Part shown: in pieces, positions 13,987-22,491 of the stretch
How the letters are laid out: each line of letters opens with the position of its first letter
Numbering within the stretch: position 1 is the stretch's first letter
Virus record (IMG/VR): IMGVR_UViG_3300042301_000778
Location: 1 to 38,713 of that record
From: a virus
Strand: one strand, 5' to 3'
Length of the DNA stretch: 38,713 nt
Program-made: the position numbers and the translations under genes
Notes under the pieces: model-generated
Told to the model about the DNA's origin: nothing
The model's database searches: none
Seen by the model: only the letters and a program-made list of their open reading frames with translations

Positions 13987-14204
13987 CAAAATGTAATGAT
14001 AGTTTATGCCCATCAAAAGAATACTGTTACAGGTTTACAGCACCAGCATCAAAAGTATGGCAATCATATGGAATGTTTAATAGAGAAGGTGATGCAGATA
14101 ATTGTGATATGTTTTATCCTAATGGCAAATGTAGATATTGTGATTTAGAAAATGATAATCATAAAATGAGTTGTGCAATAATGAAAATACAAGTGAACTT
14201 ATGA
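13974..14204 (+). CDS. small cysteine-rich zinc-binding-like protein (second copy)
   Basis: The 76-residue product repeats the motifs of 2631-2858: CPSKEYCYRFTA, PNGKCRYC, NHKMSC and KIQVNL. Seven cysteines remain; CKHCKKTNC of copy 1 has become CRYCDLENDN. The role is unknown. An ATGA overlap couples it to the next gene. Confidence 0.7.
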   Translation: MADIAKCNDSLCPSKEYCYRFTAPASKVWQSYGMFNREGDADNCDMFYPNGKCRYCDLENDNHKMSCAIMKIQVNL

Positions 14205-14419
14205 CACCACAAGAAAAAGCAGATGAATTGTACAGTAAGTATGATGATTTATTAAACAAAGATTTTGGCAATCCTATTGTATTTGATAATCAATTAAAAC
14301 AATGTGCATTGATAGCAATAAATGAATTAATAGAAATTGCTTGTGATTATAGTGACTATGATGAAACAGTAACAAAAGCATATTGGGAAAAAGTAAAAAT
14401 AGAAATAGAAAACTTATGA
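14201..14419 (+). CDS. hypothetical small phage protein (72 aa), MTPQEKADEL type
   Basis: I place the start at the ATGA overlap (14201) rather than an in-frame ATG 30 bases upstream, because MTPQEKADELYSKY is a common opening for a family of small helical phage proteins. It contains KQCALIAINELIEIACDYSDYDETV. It ends in another ATGA overlap. Function unknown. Confidence 0.65.
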   Translation: MTPQEKADELYSKYDDLLNKDFGNPIVFDNQLKQCALIAINELIEIACDYSDYDETVTKAYWEKVKIEIENL

Positions 14420-14559
14420 CACCAGAACAAAGAGCATACATACTATATAATAAATACACAAAAGCATATAATAGATTTGTAGTAAGTGGATATATTAAAC
14501 AAGGTAGAACTGATTGGAAAGAAATAGCTATTGAATTAGGTAAGTTGTATAAACAATAA
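14416..14559 (+). CDS. small hypothetical protein (47 aa)
   Basis: Begins MTPEQRAYILYNKYTKAYNRFV, an opening like that of its upstream neighbour, suggesting a short duplicated or related unit. Basic and helical. Coupled by ATGA. Confidence 0.55.
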   Translation: MTPEQRAYILYNKYTKAYNRFVVSGYIKQGRTDWKEIAIELGKLYKQ

Positions 14560-14563
14560 TATT

Positions 14564-14716
14564 ATGAAAAAATATAAAGTTATAAAATTAATGACTTTAG
14601 CATTTGAAGCTGGATTTAAACAAGCAGCAGTTGTTGAAGCTGGATTAGAAAATAAAGAAACAGATATACTTGTAAATTGGATTTATACTAAACACGTTAA
14701 TGAAAACAATAAATAA
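14564..14716 (+). CDS. small helix-turn-helix-like protein (50 aa)
   Basis: The product MKKYKVIKLMTLAFEAGFKQAAVVEAGLENKETDILVNWIYTKH... has two short helices joined by a turn. It is the last gene before the first late-type promoter motif, whose upstream half lies inside its 3' end. Not recognised. Confidence 0.5.
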   Translation: MKKYKVIKLMTLAFEAGFKQAAVVEAGLENKETDILVNWIYTKHVNENNK

Positions 14717-14733
14717 AAACTATTATTTTTAAA
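14706..14733 (+). promoter_or_regulatory. candidate late promoter 1 (ACAA-N16-TTTTTAAA)
   Basis: ACAA at 14706-14709 and TTTTTAAA at 14726-14733, 20 bases apart start to start, before the small terminase gene at 14756. The same pair with 19-20-base spacing recurs at 16883, 24543, 25377 and 28008. Confidence 0.5.
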
Positions 14734-14755
14734 TTAATAATAAATTTATTTAATT

Positions 14756-15013
14756 ATGGAAGATAAAAGAAAATTTAATGGTGGGCATACAACTGCTGGT
14801 CGTAAACCAAAAGCAGAAGAAGTAGCATTGATTGAGAAACTTACACCATTAGAACCTTTAGCATTTGCAGCATTAGAAAAAGGATTAGCAAATGGTGATT
14901 TTAAATTCACACAATTATTTTATAATTACTATGCTGGTAAACCAAGAGAAACAAAAGATATAACTTTAACAAATGAACAACCTGTCTTTAATATTGATTT
15001 AGATGAAGTTTAA
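14756..15013 (+). CDS. terminase small subunit-like DNA-binding protein
   Basis: The 85-residue product contains GHTTAGRKPKAEEVALIEKLTPLEPLAFAALEKGL, a compact helical DNA-binding start seen in small terminases, and ends with an acidic tail. Its position 11 bases before terL is decisive. It would recognise the packaging site and present DNA to TerL. It is shorter than most TerS proteins, so the identification rests mainly on context. Confidence 0.65.
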   Translation: MEDKRKFNGGHTTAGRKPKAEEVALIEKLTPLEPLAFAALEKGLANGDFKFTQLFYNYYAGKPRETKDITLTNEQPVFNIDLDEV

Positions 15014-15024
15014 AGCATTATCTT

Positions 15025-16191
15025 ATGGAGTTTATATTAACTACTGCAATTAGAAAGTTATTGCGTTTAAAGAAGCGTATTAAAGTTATTAGAGGTGGAA
15101 CATCAGCTGGTAAAACATTTGGTATTCTACCTTTACTAATTGATAAAGCAATTAAAGAACCAAATTTAGAAATAAGTGTAGTATCTGAAAGCATACCACA
15201 TTTGCGTAGAGGTGCATTAAAAGACTTCTTAAAGATTATAATGGCATTAGGTAGATATAATGATGCACAGTTTAATAAGTCTACTTTAAAATATACATTT
15301 GCAAACGGAAGTTATATTGAATTTTTTAGTGTAGACCAACCAGATAAATTAAGAGGTGCAAGAAGAAACATTTTATATGTAAACGAGTGCAACAATATAG
15401 ATTTTGAAAGTTACTATCAATTAGCAATTAGAACATCTGGTGATATATGGTTAGATTATAATCCTACTTCAGCATTTTGGGTTGATAAAGAAATACTAAC
15501 GCAAAACGATACTGATTTTATTACATTGACTTATTTAGACAATGAAGCATTATCAGAAACAATAGTAAATGAAATAGAAGCAGCTAAAGTAAAAGCATTA
15601 ACATCTACATATTGGGCAAACTGGTGGCAAGTTTATGGATTAGGTCAAACAGGAAGTTTAGAAGGTGTATGTATTCCAGATTGGCAAGAAATAGATTTAC
15701 CAACTGATGCAAGAATATTATGTTACGGAATGGATTTTGGATATTCAAATGACCCAACATCATTAGTAACTATGTATAAATACAATGATGCATATATATT
15801 TGATGAAGTAATTTATAAAAAGGGTTTATTAAATAGTGAAATATCTAATTTGTTAAAAGCAAATAATGTAAACGAAATTGTTTACGCTGATAGTGCTGAG
15901 CCAAAATCAATAGCTGAATTAAATAGTTATGGACACAATGTATTACCAGTTACAAAAGGAAAAGATAGTATCTTATTTGGTCTTAATTTAATTAATCAAA
16001 ACAAAGTTTATGTTACATCAAGAAGCAAGAACTTAATAAATGAATTACGTAATTACATTTGGCAAACTGATAAAACAGGAATTAAAATGAATAGACCAAT
16101 AGATGCATATAATCACGCAATAGATGCTATGCGATATGCTATGACAAGTCAATTAGAAAATCCACACAAAGGTAATTACTTTATATACTAA
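15025..16191 (+). CDS. terL: terminase large subunit (packaging ATPase/nuclease)
   Basis: The 388-residue protein has Walker A GGTSAGKT at residues 24-31, Walker B ILYVNECNN near 115, and the RNase H-like nuclease acidic residues in YGMDFGYSNDPTSLV (near 235), YADSAEPKSI (near 290) and HAIDAMRYAM (near 370). This is a PBSX/Terminase_3-like packaging motor that pumps and cuts DNA at the portal. Length is slightly short but all motifs are present. TAATG overlap leads into the next small gene. Confidence 0.95.
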   Translation: MEFILTTAIRKLLRLKKRIKVIRGGTSAGKTFGILPLLIDKAIKEPNLEISVVSESIPHLRRGALKDFLKIIMALGRYNDAQFNKSTLKYTFANGSYIEFFSVDQPDKLRGARRNILYVNECNNIDFESYYQLAIRTSGDIWLDYNPTSAFWVDKEILTQNDTDFITLTYLDNEALSETIVNEIEAAKVKALTSTYWANWWQVYGLGQTGSLEGVCIPDWQEIDLPTDARILCYGMDFGYSNDPTSLVTMYKYNDAYIFDEVIYKKGLLNSEISNLLKANNVNEIVYADSAEPKSIAELNSYGHNVLPVTKGKDSILFGLNLINQNKVYVTSRSKNLINELRNYIWQTDKTGIKMNRPIDAYNHAIDAMRYAMTSQLENPHKGNYFIY

Positions 16192-16337
16192 TGACTTACG
16201 GACAAATAATAGCAGCTATTCAATGTTATATACATCATATGACTAATAAAGAAGTTCAAATTAACTTACCAAGAAACGTAGGTGAAATAAAAAAGATGAA
16301 ACAAATGTATAGTGTAGCAGCACAATATTTAGACTAA
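16191..16337 (+). CDS. small hypothetical protein (48 aa)
   Basis: Starts within the terL stop (TAATG) and ends in the same type of overlap with the next gene. Product MTYGQIIAAIQCYIHHMTNKEVQINLPRN...; not recognised. Translational coupling on both sides supports it. Confidence 0.6.
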   Translation: MTYGQIIAAIQCYIHHMTNKEVQINLPRNVGEIKKMKQMYSVAAQYLD

Positions 16338-16567
16338 TGAAAGAAGAAGAAGATGATTTGATTTTTGAAAATATGGAGTTTGAACAATGTGATACAAGAT
16401 ATGAAATTATATCTATGTGCAATCAAGCATTAAGTTCAGTTGAAGGATTTGATACAGGAATGATAAGTAAAGAAGATGCATTTAAGATTAAAGAAATAAG
16501 AAGAAAGTCTTTAGCTTTAATTGATTTGCATATTGGAATGATATATGATGAAAACTTTGAAACGTAA
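16337..16567 (+). CDS. hypothetical acidic protein (76 aa)
   Basis: Strongly acidic start (MKEEEDDLIFENMEFEQCD) then helices (ISMCNQALSSVEGFDTGMISKEDAFKIKEIRRKSLALIDLHIG). Possibly a packaging accessory by position; not recognised. Its stop lies inside a perfect 16-base palindrome. Confidence 0.6.
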   Translation: MKEEEDDLIFENMEFEQCDTRYEIISMCNQALSSVEGFDTGMISKEDAFKIKEIRRKSLALIDLHIGMIYDENFET

Positions 16568-16579
16568 CTTATAAGTTAC
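16564..16579. other. perfect 16-base palindrome over a stop codon
   Basis: GTAACTTATAAGTTAC is fully self-complementary. It can form a 6-bp hairpin with a TATA loop in RNA but lacks a T-run, so it is more likely a protein site or weak terminator. Confidence 0.4.
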
Positions 16580-16625
16580 TATGTTAAAGAAATGTTAAAA
16601 TGTATTTTATTTAAAACAAAATAAT

Positions 16626-16633
16626 TATATTTG
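16626..16633 (+). promoter_or_regulatory. TAnnTTTG promoter element (TATATTTG)
   Basis: TATATTTG lies 17 bases before the ATG at 16651, giving a short leader. The transcript would stop at the terminator at 16846, making a one-gene unit. Confidence 0.6.
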
Positions 16634-16650
16634 TATCAAATAACAAACAA

Positions 16651-16821
16651 ATGAAAACATATATGACAAAGTATAGAATAACTTATTGGACACAACGTAA
16701 TGATGAAAGCACAGATATAGAAATAGAAGTCTATGCTTATAATGAAATAGATGCTATGAAGAAATTTTATGATATGAATTTAGTTTATAGAAAAATAGAA
16801 AGTGTAGAAGAATTGGTTTAA
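16651..16821 (+). CDS. monocistronic small hypothetical protein (56 aa)
   Basis: The product MKTYMTKYRITYWTQRNDESTDIEIEVYAYNEIDAMKKFYDMN... looks like a small beta-beta-alpha fold. It stands alone between a host-type promoter and a strong terminator, inside the late region, so it may be expressed on a different schedule from its neighbours. Not recognised. Confidence 0.65.
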   Translation: MKTYMTKYRITYWTQRNDESTDIEIEVYAYNEIDAMKKFYDMNLVYRKIESVEELV

Positions 16822-16845
16822 ATTTTGGTTAATAATGGTTGAATT

Positions 16846-16875
16846 AAGACTTACAGAAATGTAGGTCTTTTTTTT
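16846..16875 (+). terminator. intrinsic terminator with GAAA tetraloop
   Basis: AAGACTTACA (16846-16855) pairs with TGTAGGTCTT (16860-16869), including one G-U pair, around a stable GAAA loop and runs into eight Ts. It separates the small early-type unit from the tail operon. Confidence 0.9.
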
Positions 16876-16882
16876 GTTTAAT

Positions 16883-16910
16883 ACAATTTGCACTTTATTT
16901 TATTTTTAAA
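16883..16910 (+). promoter_or_regulatory. candidate late promoter 2 (ACAA-N16-TTTTTAAA)
   Basis: ACAATTT at 16883 and TTTTTAAATAAAAA at 16903, directly after a terminator and 9 bases before the tail-chaperone ATG. It closely matches the site at 28008 in both halves (ACAATTT ... TTTTATTTTTAAATAAAAA). Confidence 0.6.
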
Positions 16911-16919
16911 TAAAAAACA

Positions 16920-17597
16920 ATGAAGTTACAGATTACAATACCAACAAGTTTATCAGAAATAACATTAGAGCAGTATCAAAAGTTTTTATCTATTGCAAAA
17001 GATAATCCTGATGGTGAGTTTCTTCAACATAAAATGGTAGAAATATTTTGTGGTATAGATTTAAAGAATGCTGCTAAAATAAGTTTCAAAGATGTTAATG
17101 AAATAACAAGCAACCTATCAAATCTATTCAATCAAAAATATGATTTGAAAAGAACATTTAAATTAGGCAATACAGAGTTTGGTTTTATAACTAACCTTGA
17201 TGAAATTACATTAGGTGAATATACTGATTTAGATAAATACATTAGTGATTGGGATAAGATGCATAATGCAATGGCAGTATTATACAGACCAATAACAAAG
17301 AAGCTAAAAGATAAATATCAAATAGAAGAATACAACGGAAGTTATACATATTGTGATGCTATGAAATATATGCCACTTGATGTTGCATTAGGTGCTGTGG
17401 TTTTTTTTTACACTTTAGGCAACGAATTACTGAAGTCTACGATACACTATTTGGAGAACAACAAGGAGTTTCAGAGTATAGTAAACAATCACAATTTGGA
17501 AGTAAATGGGGTTGGTATTCATCATTCTATGCTATTGCTCAGGGAGACGTTAGAAGATTTGAAGATATTTCCAGACTTAAACTTTCAGTTGCATTAA
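16920..17597 (+). CDS. tail assembly chaperone, 0-frame product (gpG-like)
   Basis: The 225-residue 0-frame product starts MKLQITIPTSLSEITLEQYQKFLSI and has a globular body up to GAVVFFYTLGNELL. Its place before the tape measure and its T9 run at 17401-17409 (heptamer T-TTT-TTT in frame) fit the gpG/gpGT system of long-tailed phages, where a fraction of ribosomes slip -1 to make a longer form. The region after the run is open in both frames and looks protein-like in both. In this reading the 225-residue form is the common product. The family assignment rests on this architecture plus recall. Confidence 0.75.
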   Translation: MKLQITIPTSLSEITLEQYQKFLSIAKDNPDGEFLQHKMVEIFCGIDLKNAAKISFKDVNEITSNLSNLFNQKYDLKRTFKLGNTEFGFITNLDEITLGEYTDLDKYISDWDKMHNAMAVLYRPITKKLKDKYQIEEYNGSYTYCDAMKYMPLDVALGAVVFFYTLGNELLKSTIHYLENNKEFQSIVNNHNLEVNGVGIHHSMLLLRETLEDLKIFPDLNFQLH

Positions 17598-17659
17598 CAT
17601 TTTTAACATTTGAAAAAGAAAAGAACGAAATAGAAACTGAATTAATAAGAAGTAAATAA
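17408..17659 (+). CDS. -1 frameshift extension of the tail chaperone (gpT-like part)
   Basis: In the -1 frame the T9 run opens into 83 codons ending at TAA 17657-17659. The peptide (ITEVYDTLFGEQQG..., then GSKWGWYSSFYAIAQGDVRRF, then LSVALTFLTFEKEKNEIE) is a convincing folded domain. There is no start codon of its own, so it should be made as a 246-residue fusion with the first 163 residues of the 0-frame product. The stop overlaps the next gene in TAATG, removing an otherwise odd 62-base gap. A miscounted T-run would give the same sequence as a single gene. Confidence 0.75.
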   Translation, partial: LHFRQRITEVYDTLFGEQQGVSEYSKQSQFGSKWGWYSSFYAIAQGDVRRFEDISRLKLSVALTFLTFEKEKNEIETELIRSK

Positions 17660-18126
17660 TGAAAGGATTTTACCAAATAACAACAGCAATAAAAGACCAA
17701 CTATATAAAGATATATTTGTTAATACAGTTTCATCTGGTGATATATTTGAAATTGATTTAAACAAACAAACTATATTCCCTTTATCGCATATTATAGTAA
17801 ACAATGCTACATACAATGGCAACACTTGGTTGTTTAATATATCAGTTCTATGTATGGATGTTGTTGACTTTAGTAAGACTGAACAAACAGACCAATTTTT
17901 AACAAATGATAATGAACAAGATGTACTGCATACACAACTAATGGTTATTAATAGATTGTTAGAAGTATTACGTAGAGGAAGTTTATTTGATGATTTATAT
18001 CAGTTACAAGGCACACCTAATTGTGAGCCATTTGTAGATAGATTTGAAAATAAAATAGCTGGTTGGACAGTTACATTTGATGTTATGGTTGCTAATGAAA
18101 TGACAAGTTGCGAAGATGAATGCTAA
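17659..18126 (+). CDS. tail completion / terminator-like protein
   Basis: The 155-residue product has an N-terminal helix, then QTIFPLSHIIVNNATYNGNTWLFNISVLCMDVVD, EQDVLHTQLMVINRLLEVLRRG and GTPNCEPFVDRFENKIAGWTVTFDVMV. This layout recalls the conserved tail-completion proteins of Bacteroidota siphophages; I am fairly but not fully sure. It is coupled to the frameshifted chaperone and to the next tail gene. Confidence 0.6.
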   Translation: MKGFYQITTAIKDQLYKDIFVNTVSSGDIFEIDLNKQTIFPLSHIIVNNATYNGNTWLFNISVLCMDVVDFSKTEQTDQFLTNDNEQDVLHTQLMVINRLLEVLRRGSLFDDLYQLQGTPNCEPFVDRFENKIAGWTVTFDVMVANEMTSCEDEC

Positions 18127-18676
18127 TAATTTAACATCTACTAAAGAAGTTTTAGAAGCATATAAAAAATATGTTATTCAACAAGCCAGAAGTAATTTAT
18201 CTAAAGGGAATAAGAACGTTTCTAAACAACTTTATAATAATATTAAAGGTGAAATACTATTTGAAAAAGATTATTTCTTATTAGGGTTTAGTATGCCTGA
18301 TTATGGCTTTTATCAAGATGAAGGTGTTAAAGGTGCAGACCCATCACAGGTATCACCTAACGCAAAGATAAAAGGGCAACAAGCACCAAATAGTAGATTT
18401 AAATTTAAAAGAAGAATACCATCAGCACCATTTGAACAATGGGCAAAGTTTAGAAACATAAGATTACGTGATGCAAAAGGTAAATTTGTAAAAGGCAATT
18501 ATAAATCAATAGGTTATATTATAGCAAAAAATGTATGGGCAAGGGGAATTAAACCTTCTTTATTTTTTACAAAACCATTTGAAGATGGATATAAGAAATA
18601 CATAGATACAGATTTAATAAAAGCATTTGGAGACGATATAGAAACATTAATAGATTACACAATAACAAATAAATAA
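18116..18676 (+). CDS. head-tail joining / minor tail protein (HK97 gp10-like layout)
   Basis: The 186-residue basic product contains DYGFYQDEGVKG and, near the end, AKNVWARGIKPSLFFTKPFEDGYKKY, motifs I associate with phage neck or tail-joining proteins that pack against the tail tube. It overlaps the tail-completion gene by 11 bases. Specific role uncertain. Confidence 0.55.
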   Translation: MNANNLTSTKEVLEAYKKYVIQQARSNLSKGNKNVSKQLYNNIKGEILFEKDYFLLGFSMPDYGFYQDEGVKGADPSQVSPNAKIKGQQAPNSRFKFKRRIPSAPFEQWAKFRNIRLRDAKGKFVKGNYKSIGYIIAKNVWARGIKPSLFFTKPFEDGYKKYIDTDLIKAFGDDIETLIDYTITNK

Positions 18677-18677
18677 A

Positions 18678-19739
18678 ATGAATGTAATATTAGCAAGAAG
18701 TCCTTATCAAGTTATAATTGACCAAGATAGTCAAATAAGAACAAAGGTTGAATTAAGACTTTGGAATAAGGGAGGTACAAGACCTACAAATCCAACTTAC
18801 ATAATGAGTGAGGGAATTGCATCAGTAACTCAAATAGAAACTAATTACAATATATCACCATTTATTCTAGAATATATAGATAAGTTTAAATTGAAATATA
18901 CGTCAAGTACAATAATTCAAGCCGATAATAAGGAATGGTGCATAGGAGAATATAAAACTTATTATGAAACAAATGAAACTGAATTTACTTTGTTAGATAC
19001 AGTATCTTTTTGTGCGGTAAATGGCTATTCAACAGTAGAACAAGGAATGAATTTTGTAGCTGCAAATAGAGAATATTTATTATTAGCAAACCAATTAATA
19101 AAAGTATATTGGGGTACTGCTATACCTTATTATAATTTTATATGTAAAGACACATCAGACCAATATAATGCTATATGGACAGATAAAAATGAAGCTGTTT
19201 TAAAAGATGAAATGTTTTATTCTGGAGTTGATGATTTTTTTAATTATGCAATTCCTTTAATATATAAAGAAAGTGTAAGGGTTGAAATATATAGTGAAAA
19301 ATACGGAAAAATTTATAAAATAGAAACTGAAGAAATATGTGAGCCAAAATATCCTATTCAAATTATGTGGTTCGTAAATAAGCTAGGAGGTTGGAATCAA
19401 TTTCCATTTTTTAAAGCAAGTTACAATTCTATTGATGTAAAAAATAGTGATTATGCTTTAATGCAAAAAGAAGTTGATTATGATTATCGTAGAGGACAGA
19501 CAAAGCCATTTAATATAAACGGAAACCAAAGTATTAAAGTCAATACAGGGTGGGTAACAGAGGACTATTATGAATTGATTGAGCAAATGATGTTAAGTGA
19601 CACTATATTATTAAACCCTGGAACACCTGTTACAATTAAGACTACGAGTATGCAAAAGAAAACATCTCTTAATGATAAAACTATTAACTATACTTTGGAG
19701 TTTGAATTTGCAAATAAACTAATTAATAATATCATATAA
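18678..19739 (+). CDS. tail tip / distal tail structural protein (353 aa)
   Basis: Beta-rich protein opening MNVILARSPYQVIIDQDSQIRTKVELRLWNKG, with GWNQFPFFKASYNS and a C-terminal beta section ending LEFEFANKLINNII. It resembles the fibronectin-like or distal-tail proteins that precede the long baseplate protein in flavobacterial siphophages. The function is inferred from position. Its stop overlaps the next ATG. Confidence 0.6.
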   Translation: MNVILARSPYQVIIDQDSQIRTKVELRLWNKGGTRPTNPTYIMSEGIASVTQIETNYNISPFILEYIDKFKLKYTSSTIIQADNKEWCIGEYKTYYETNETEFTLLDTVSFCAVNGYSTVEQGMNFVAANREYLLLANQLIKVYWGTAIPYYNFICKDTSDQYNAIWTDKNEAVLKDEMFYSGVDDFFNYAIPLIYKESVRVEIYSEKYGKIYKIETEEICEPKYPIQIMWFVNKLGGWNQFPFFKASYNSIDVKNSDYALMQKEVDYDYRRGQTKPFNINGNQSIKVNTGWVTEDYYELIEQMMLSDTILLNPGTPVTIKTTSMQKKTSLNDKTINYTLEFEFANKLINNII

Positions 19740-22345
19740 TGAAATTAAGTACAGAAGTTTATATAAAGAAAAATACTTTAGTTGTTAGTGGGCAATTTAC
19801 TGCTGGTAATTCATCGCCTTTTTTAGGTGTTTCAGTTGACTTGACAATGACCACAAATCAATATGTGGGATTTTATATTAAGATTACTTCTGGAGATAGT
19901 GCGGGATTAATTAGTTGGATAACTGGAAATGATGCAAGTAAAATTGATTTAGAAACTGGAATACCAGTAGCTAATGGTGACGATTTTGAAATATATAGAA
20001 GTGAATATCAAAGACTAGATTTATTCAAAGACGAAAAAATTAGCATCACTTCCCAAATTGGGAACGCAAATGATATAGGAAAATTATATACAGATTACAC
20101 GCAGTCTTTTACTATTCCAGCATCAAAGAATAACAATCAAATATTATCACATTGGTACGAAAGCAGTATTGATAATGGATTTGACCATAGAATGAGATAC
20201 GATGCTTTTATTGAGGTTAATACACACAGATTCAAAGACGGAACTATTCAATTAGAAAAAGCGGATAAAAAAGACGGGTTTATTGAAAGTTATACAGTTA
20301 CGTTTTATGGTAACTTGGTTCAGTTAAAAGACATTATCAAAGATGATAAGTTACAAAGTTTAGATTTTACAAGTTTTAACCATACATATAGCAGCACAGA
20401 GGTAAGGAATAGGATAACTGGTTTTTTTAATGTTAGATATCCATTAATAGGTAACGCAAATAAATATAGTTATCAAGATGGAAGTCCAACAGATATAACT
20501 ACAGTAGGAGGGGCAATAAAATGGAATGAGTTATTTCCAGCAATAACAGTACAAAATATATTTGCAAGAATAGAAGCAAAATATGGAGTTAATTTTAATG
20601 GAAGTTTTTTTAATTTAAAACAATGGACTGAATTATATTTATATTTAAAGCCAAGTTTAGCTATGAATTTTATATCAGAGCCACAAACTTTAAATTTTAC
20701 ATCTATTACAACTAGTTCACCATATACTTCAACGTTTCCAGAATTTAATTTAACAACAGACACTTTAACAACAAATTGGAACTGGGGTAGTGCAAGTGGT
20801 AATAGTCAAAGATTTTATGTAGATATTGTTATAACTCCAGATACTGGTTTTACTACTATTCCTTACGTTTTATATACTTATAAAAATGGTGTTTTACTTT
20901 CAACTATTACAAAAACTGGAGTTCAAGATATACAAGTTGATATAGTAAGAAGAAGAGATGACGCAACTGCAAATCATAGATATACTTTTAAATTATCATC
21001 GACTTCTCCATTAACTTATAGAGCGTCATTATTGTATCATAGACAATATTATGATTATAGTGGTTTTGGGCAATTTGTAAGTTTTTATTCAAGAGTAATA
21101 ACAAATTCAATTAATAATATAACTTCTATAATAAATATAGGTAATTATATGCCAGATATGAAAATTATAGATTTTATAACTGGTATAATAAAAGCGTTTA
21201 ATTTAATGATTATTCCAAGACAGAATAATACTTATGAATTTTTACCGCTTGAAATGTATTATAATGCTGGTAAGATATTAGATATTACAGAGTATACGTA
21301 TGAAGACGAAATGAGCATAAATAAGCCAAAGTTATTCAAGAGTATTAACTTTACTTATGAAGAGAGTAAAAACATCTTAAATGAAGCGTATAAAGGTTTA
21401 TACCAACAAAACTATGGTGACTTAATTTATAATTCAGAAAGGATTACAGAAAATTCAACTTATGATATTAAGTTACCTTTTGAGAATGTTTTATTTGAAG
21501 TTCCAAAACAAGGAAAATTATTTCAGACTGCAACTTTAATAGATAAGGATTTAAAACCATACATTCCAAAACCTATGCTTATTTATAAAAACCAAAGAGT
21601 AAGCGATTTAACTGGAACAGACCAAATTTATGTTACAAATACAACTGGCGCAGCAACACAAATAAATGATTATCATCGCTTTTCAAATGAATATGATAAT
21701 ATGCCAACAGATGTTACACATTCTCAATTAATGACTATGAATTTTGGTAATGAACAATCAAGTTGGTTAAACCAATTAGCACCACAAGGATTGTATTTTA
21801 GACACTATAAAAACTTTATAGATAATCTTTATAACATAAAAACAAGATTAGTAAAAGCAAAAGCATTATTGCCACCAAGTTTATTAGGAAGTAGTGTAAC
21901 AAATGGTGCTGGAATACCTTTAGGAATTGCATTAAATGATAGATTAGTAATAAGAAATAAAAGATATATTATAAATTCTTTTACTACTGATTTAACAACT
22001 GGTGAAACTGATTTAGAACTATTAACAGATTATAGAGGTGTTGATGCAGCAAGTACTGTAGGTTATAGATTTGCAAGTATGGATATAATTCAAACAGACA
22101 AAGAAGAATTAACATTTGATTTAGAAATATACTTAAATGATTATGATAGTTTTAATGTAAAAACTTCGACTGGATATTTGATTTATAGTGACCCAAGTAA
22201 TAATATAAGTGATATAACATTAACAGTTACAGTTCCAGAAAACACAACTGGTTTAGACAGAACTGAATTAATAACAATACAATATAAAATAGGTGGTTCA
22301 ACAGCAAAACTTGAAAACATAATTGTAACACAAACTGGAATATGA
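19739..22345 (+). CDS. large tail tip / baseplate protein (868 aa)
   Basis: The long, beta-rich protein has an N-terminal section of about 90 residues (FTAGNSSPFLGVSVDLTM...), then DLFKDEKISITSQIGN and YTDYTQSFTIPASKNNNQILSHWYESSIDNGFDHRMRYDAFIEVN, the pattern of baseplate hub proteins in Bacteroidota phages. The middle carries repetitive Ser/Thr-rich beta strands; the C-terminus has a small Ig-like section (LTVTVPENTTGLDRTELITIQYKIGG). It probably contacts the host surface or carries the fibres. Confidence 0.7.
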   Translation: MKLSTEVYIKKNTLVVSGQFTAGNSSPFLGVSVDLTMTTNQYVGFYIKITSGDSAGLISWITGNDASKIDLETGIPVANGDDFEIYRSEYQRLDLFKDEKISITSQIGNANDIGKLYTDYTQSFTIPASKNNNQILSHWYESSIDNGFDHRMRYDAFIEVNTHRFKDGTIQLEKADKKDGFIESYTVTFYGNLVQLKDIIKDDKLQSLDFTSFNHTYSSTEVRNRITGFFNVRYPLIGNANKYSYQDGSPTDITTVGGAIKWNELFPAITVQNIFARIEAKYGVNFNGSFFNLKQWTELYLYLKPSLAMNFISEPQTLNFTSITTSSPYTSTFPEFNLTTDTLTTNWNWGSASGNSQRFYVDIVITPDTGFTTIPYVLYTYKNGVLLSTITKTGVQDIQVDIVRRRDDATANHRYTFKLSSTSPLTYRASLLYHRQYYDYSGFGQFVSFYSRVITNSINNITSIINIGNYMPDMKIIDFITGIIKAFNLMIIPRQNNTYEFLPLEMYYNAGKILDITEYTYEDEMSINKPKLFKSINFTYEESKNILNEAYKGLYQQNYGDLIYNSERITENSTYDIKLPFENVLFEVPKQGKLFQTATLIDKDLKPYIPKPMLIYKNQRVSDLTGTDQIYVTNTTGAATQINDYHRFSNEYDNMPTDVTHSQLMTMNFGNEQSSWLNQLAPQGLYFRHYKNFIDNLYNIKTRLVKAKALLPPSLLGSSVTNGAGIPLGIALNDRLVIRNKRYIINSFTTDLTTGETDLELLTDYRGVDAASTVGYRFASMDIIQTDKEELTFDLEIYLNDYDSFNVKTSTGYLIYSDPSNNISDITLTVTVPENTTGLDRTELITIQYKIGGSTAKLENIIVTQTGI

Positions 22346-22491
22346 TAAAGTTAATATTAGAAATGCTACAATTAGATGAGCATTACGGGCAATCTGAAAC
22401 AATAGAAACAGCTAAAGGTAAATATGAATTACCAACAACTTGGTCAAGAACATTTAAACAAATAAAAAGAGAATGGAAAACAAAGAAATAA
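22342..22491 (+). CDS. small hypothetical protein (49 aa) before the tape measure
   Basis: ATGA overlap with the baseplate gene and a 19-base overlap with the tape-measure gene bracket this frame. The product is helical with a basic C-terminus (YELPTTWSRTFKQIKREWKTKK). Possibly a tape-measure partner; not recognised. Confidence 0.55.
   Translation: MIKLILEMLQLDEHYGQSETIETAKGKYELPTTWSRTFKQIKREWKTKK

Noticed and set aside
14171-14200. Upstream ATG for the gene ending at 14419
   Set aside because: It overlaps the Cys-rich gene by 34 bases, whereas ATG 14201 gives the usual ATGA overlap and a family-like MTPQEKADEL start.
17401-17409. Simple sequencing indel in the T9 run as sole explanation of the frameshift
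   Set aside because: Cannot be excluded, but both frames stay open and protein-like after the run, and the position upstream of the tape measure is where gpG/gpGT-type shifts occur, so programmed shifting is preferred.
20473-20763. Minus-strand frame inside the baseplate gene
   Set aside because: No promoter, no independent spacing, and full overlap with a convincing plus-strand gene.
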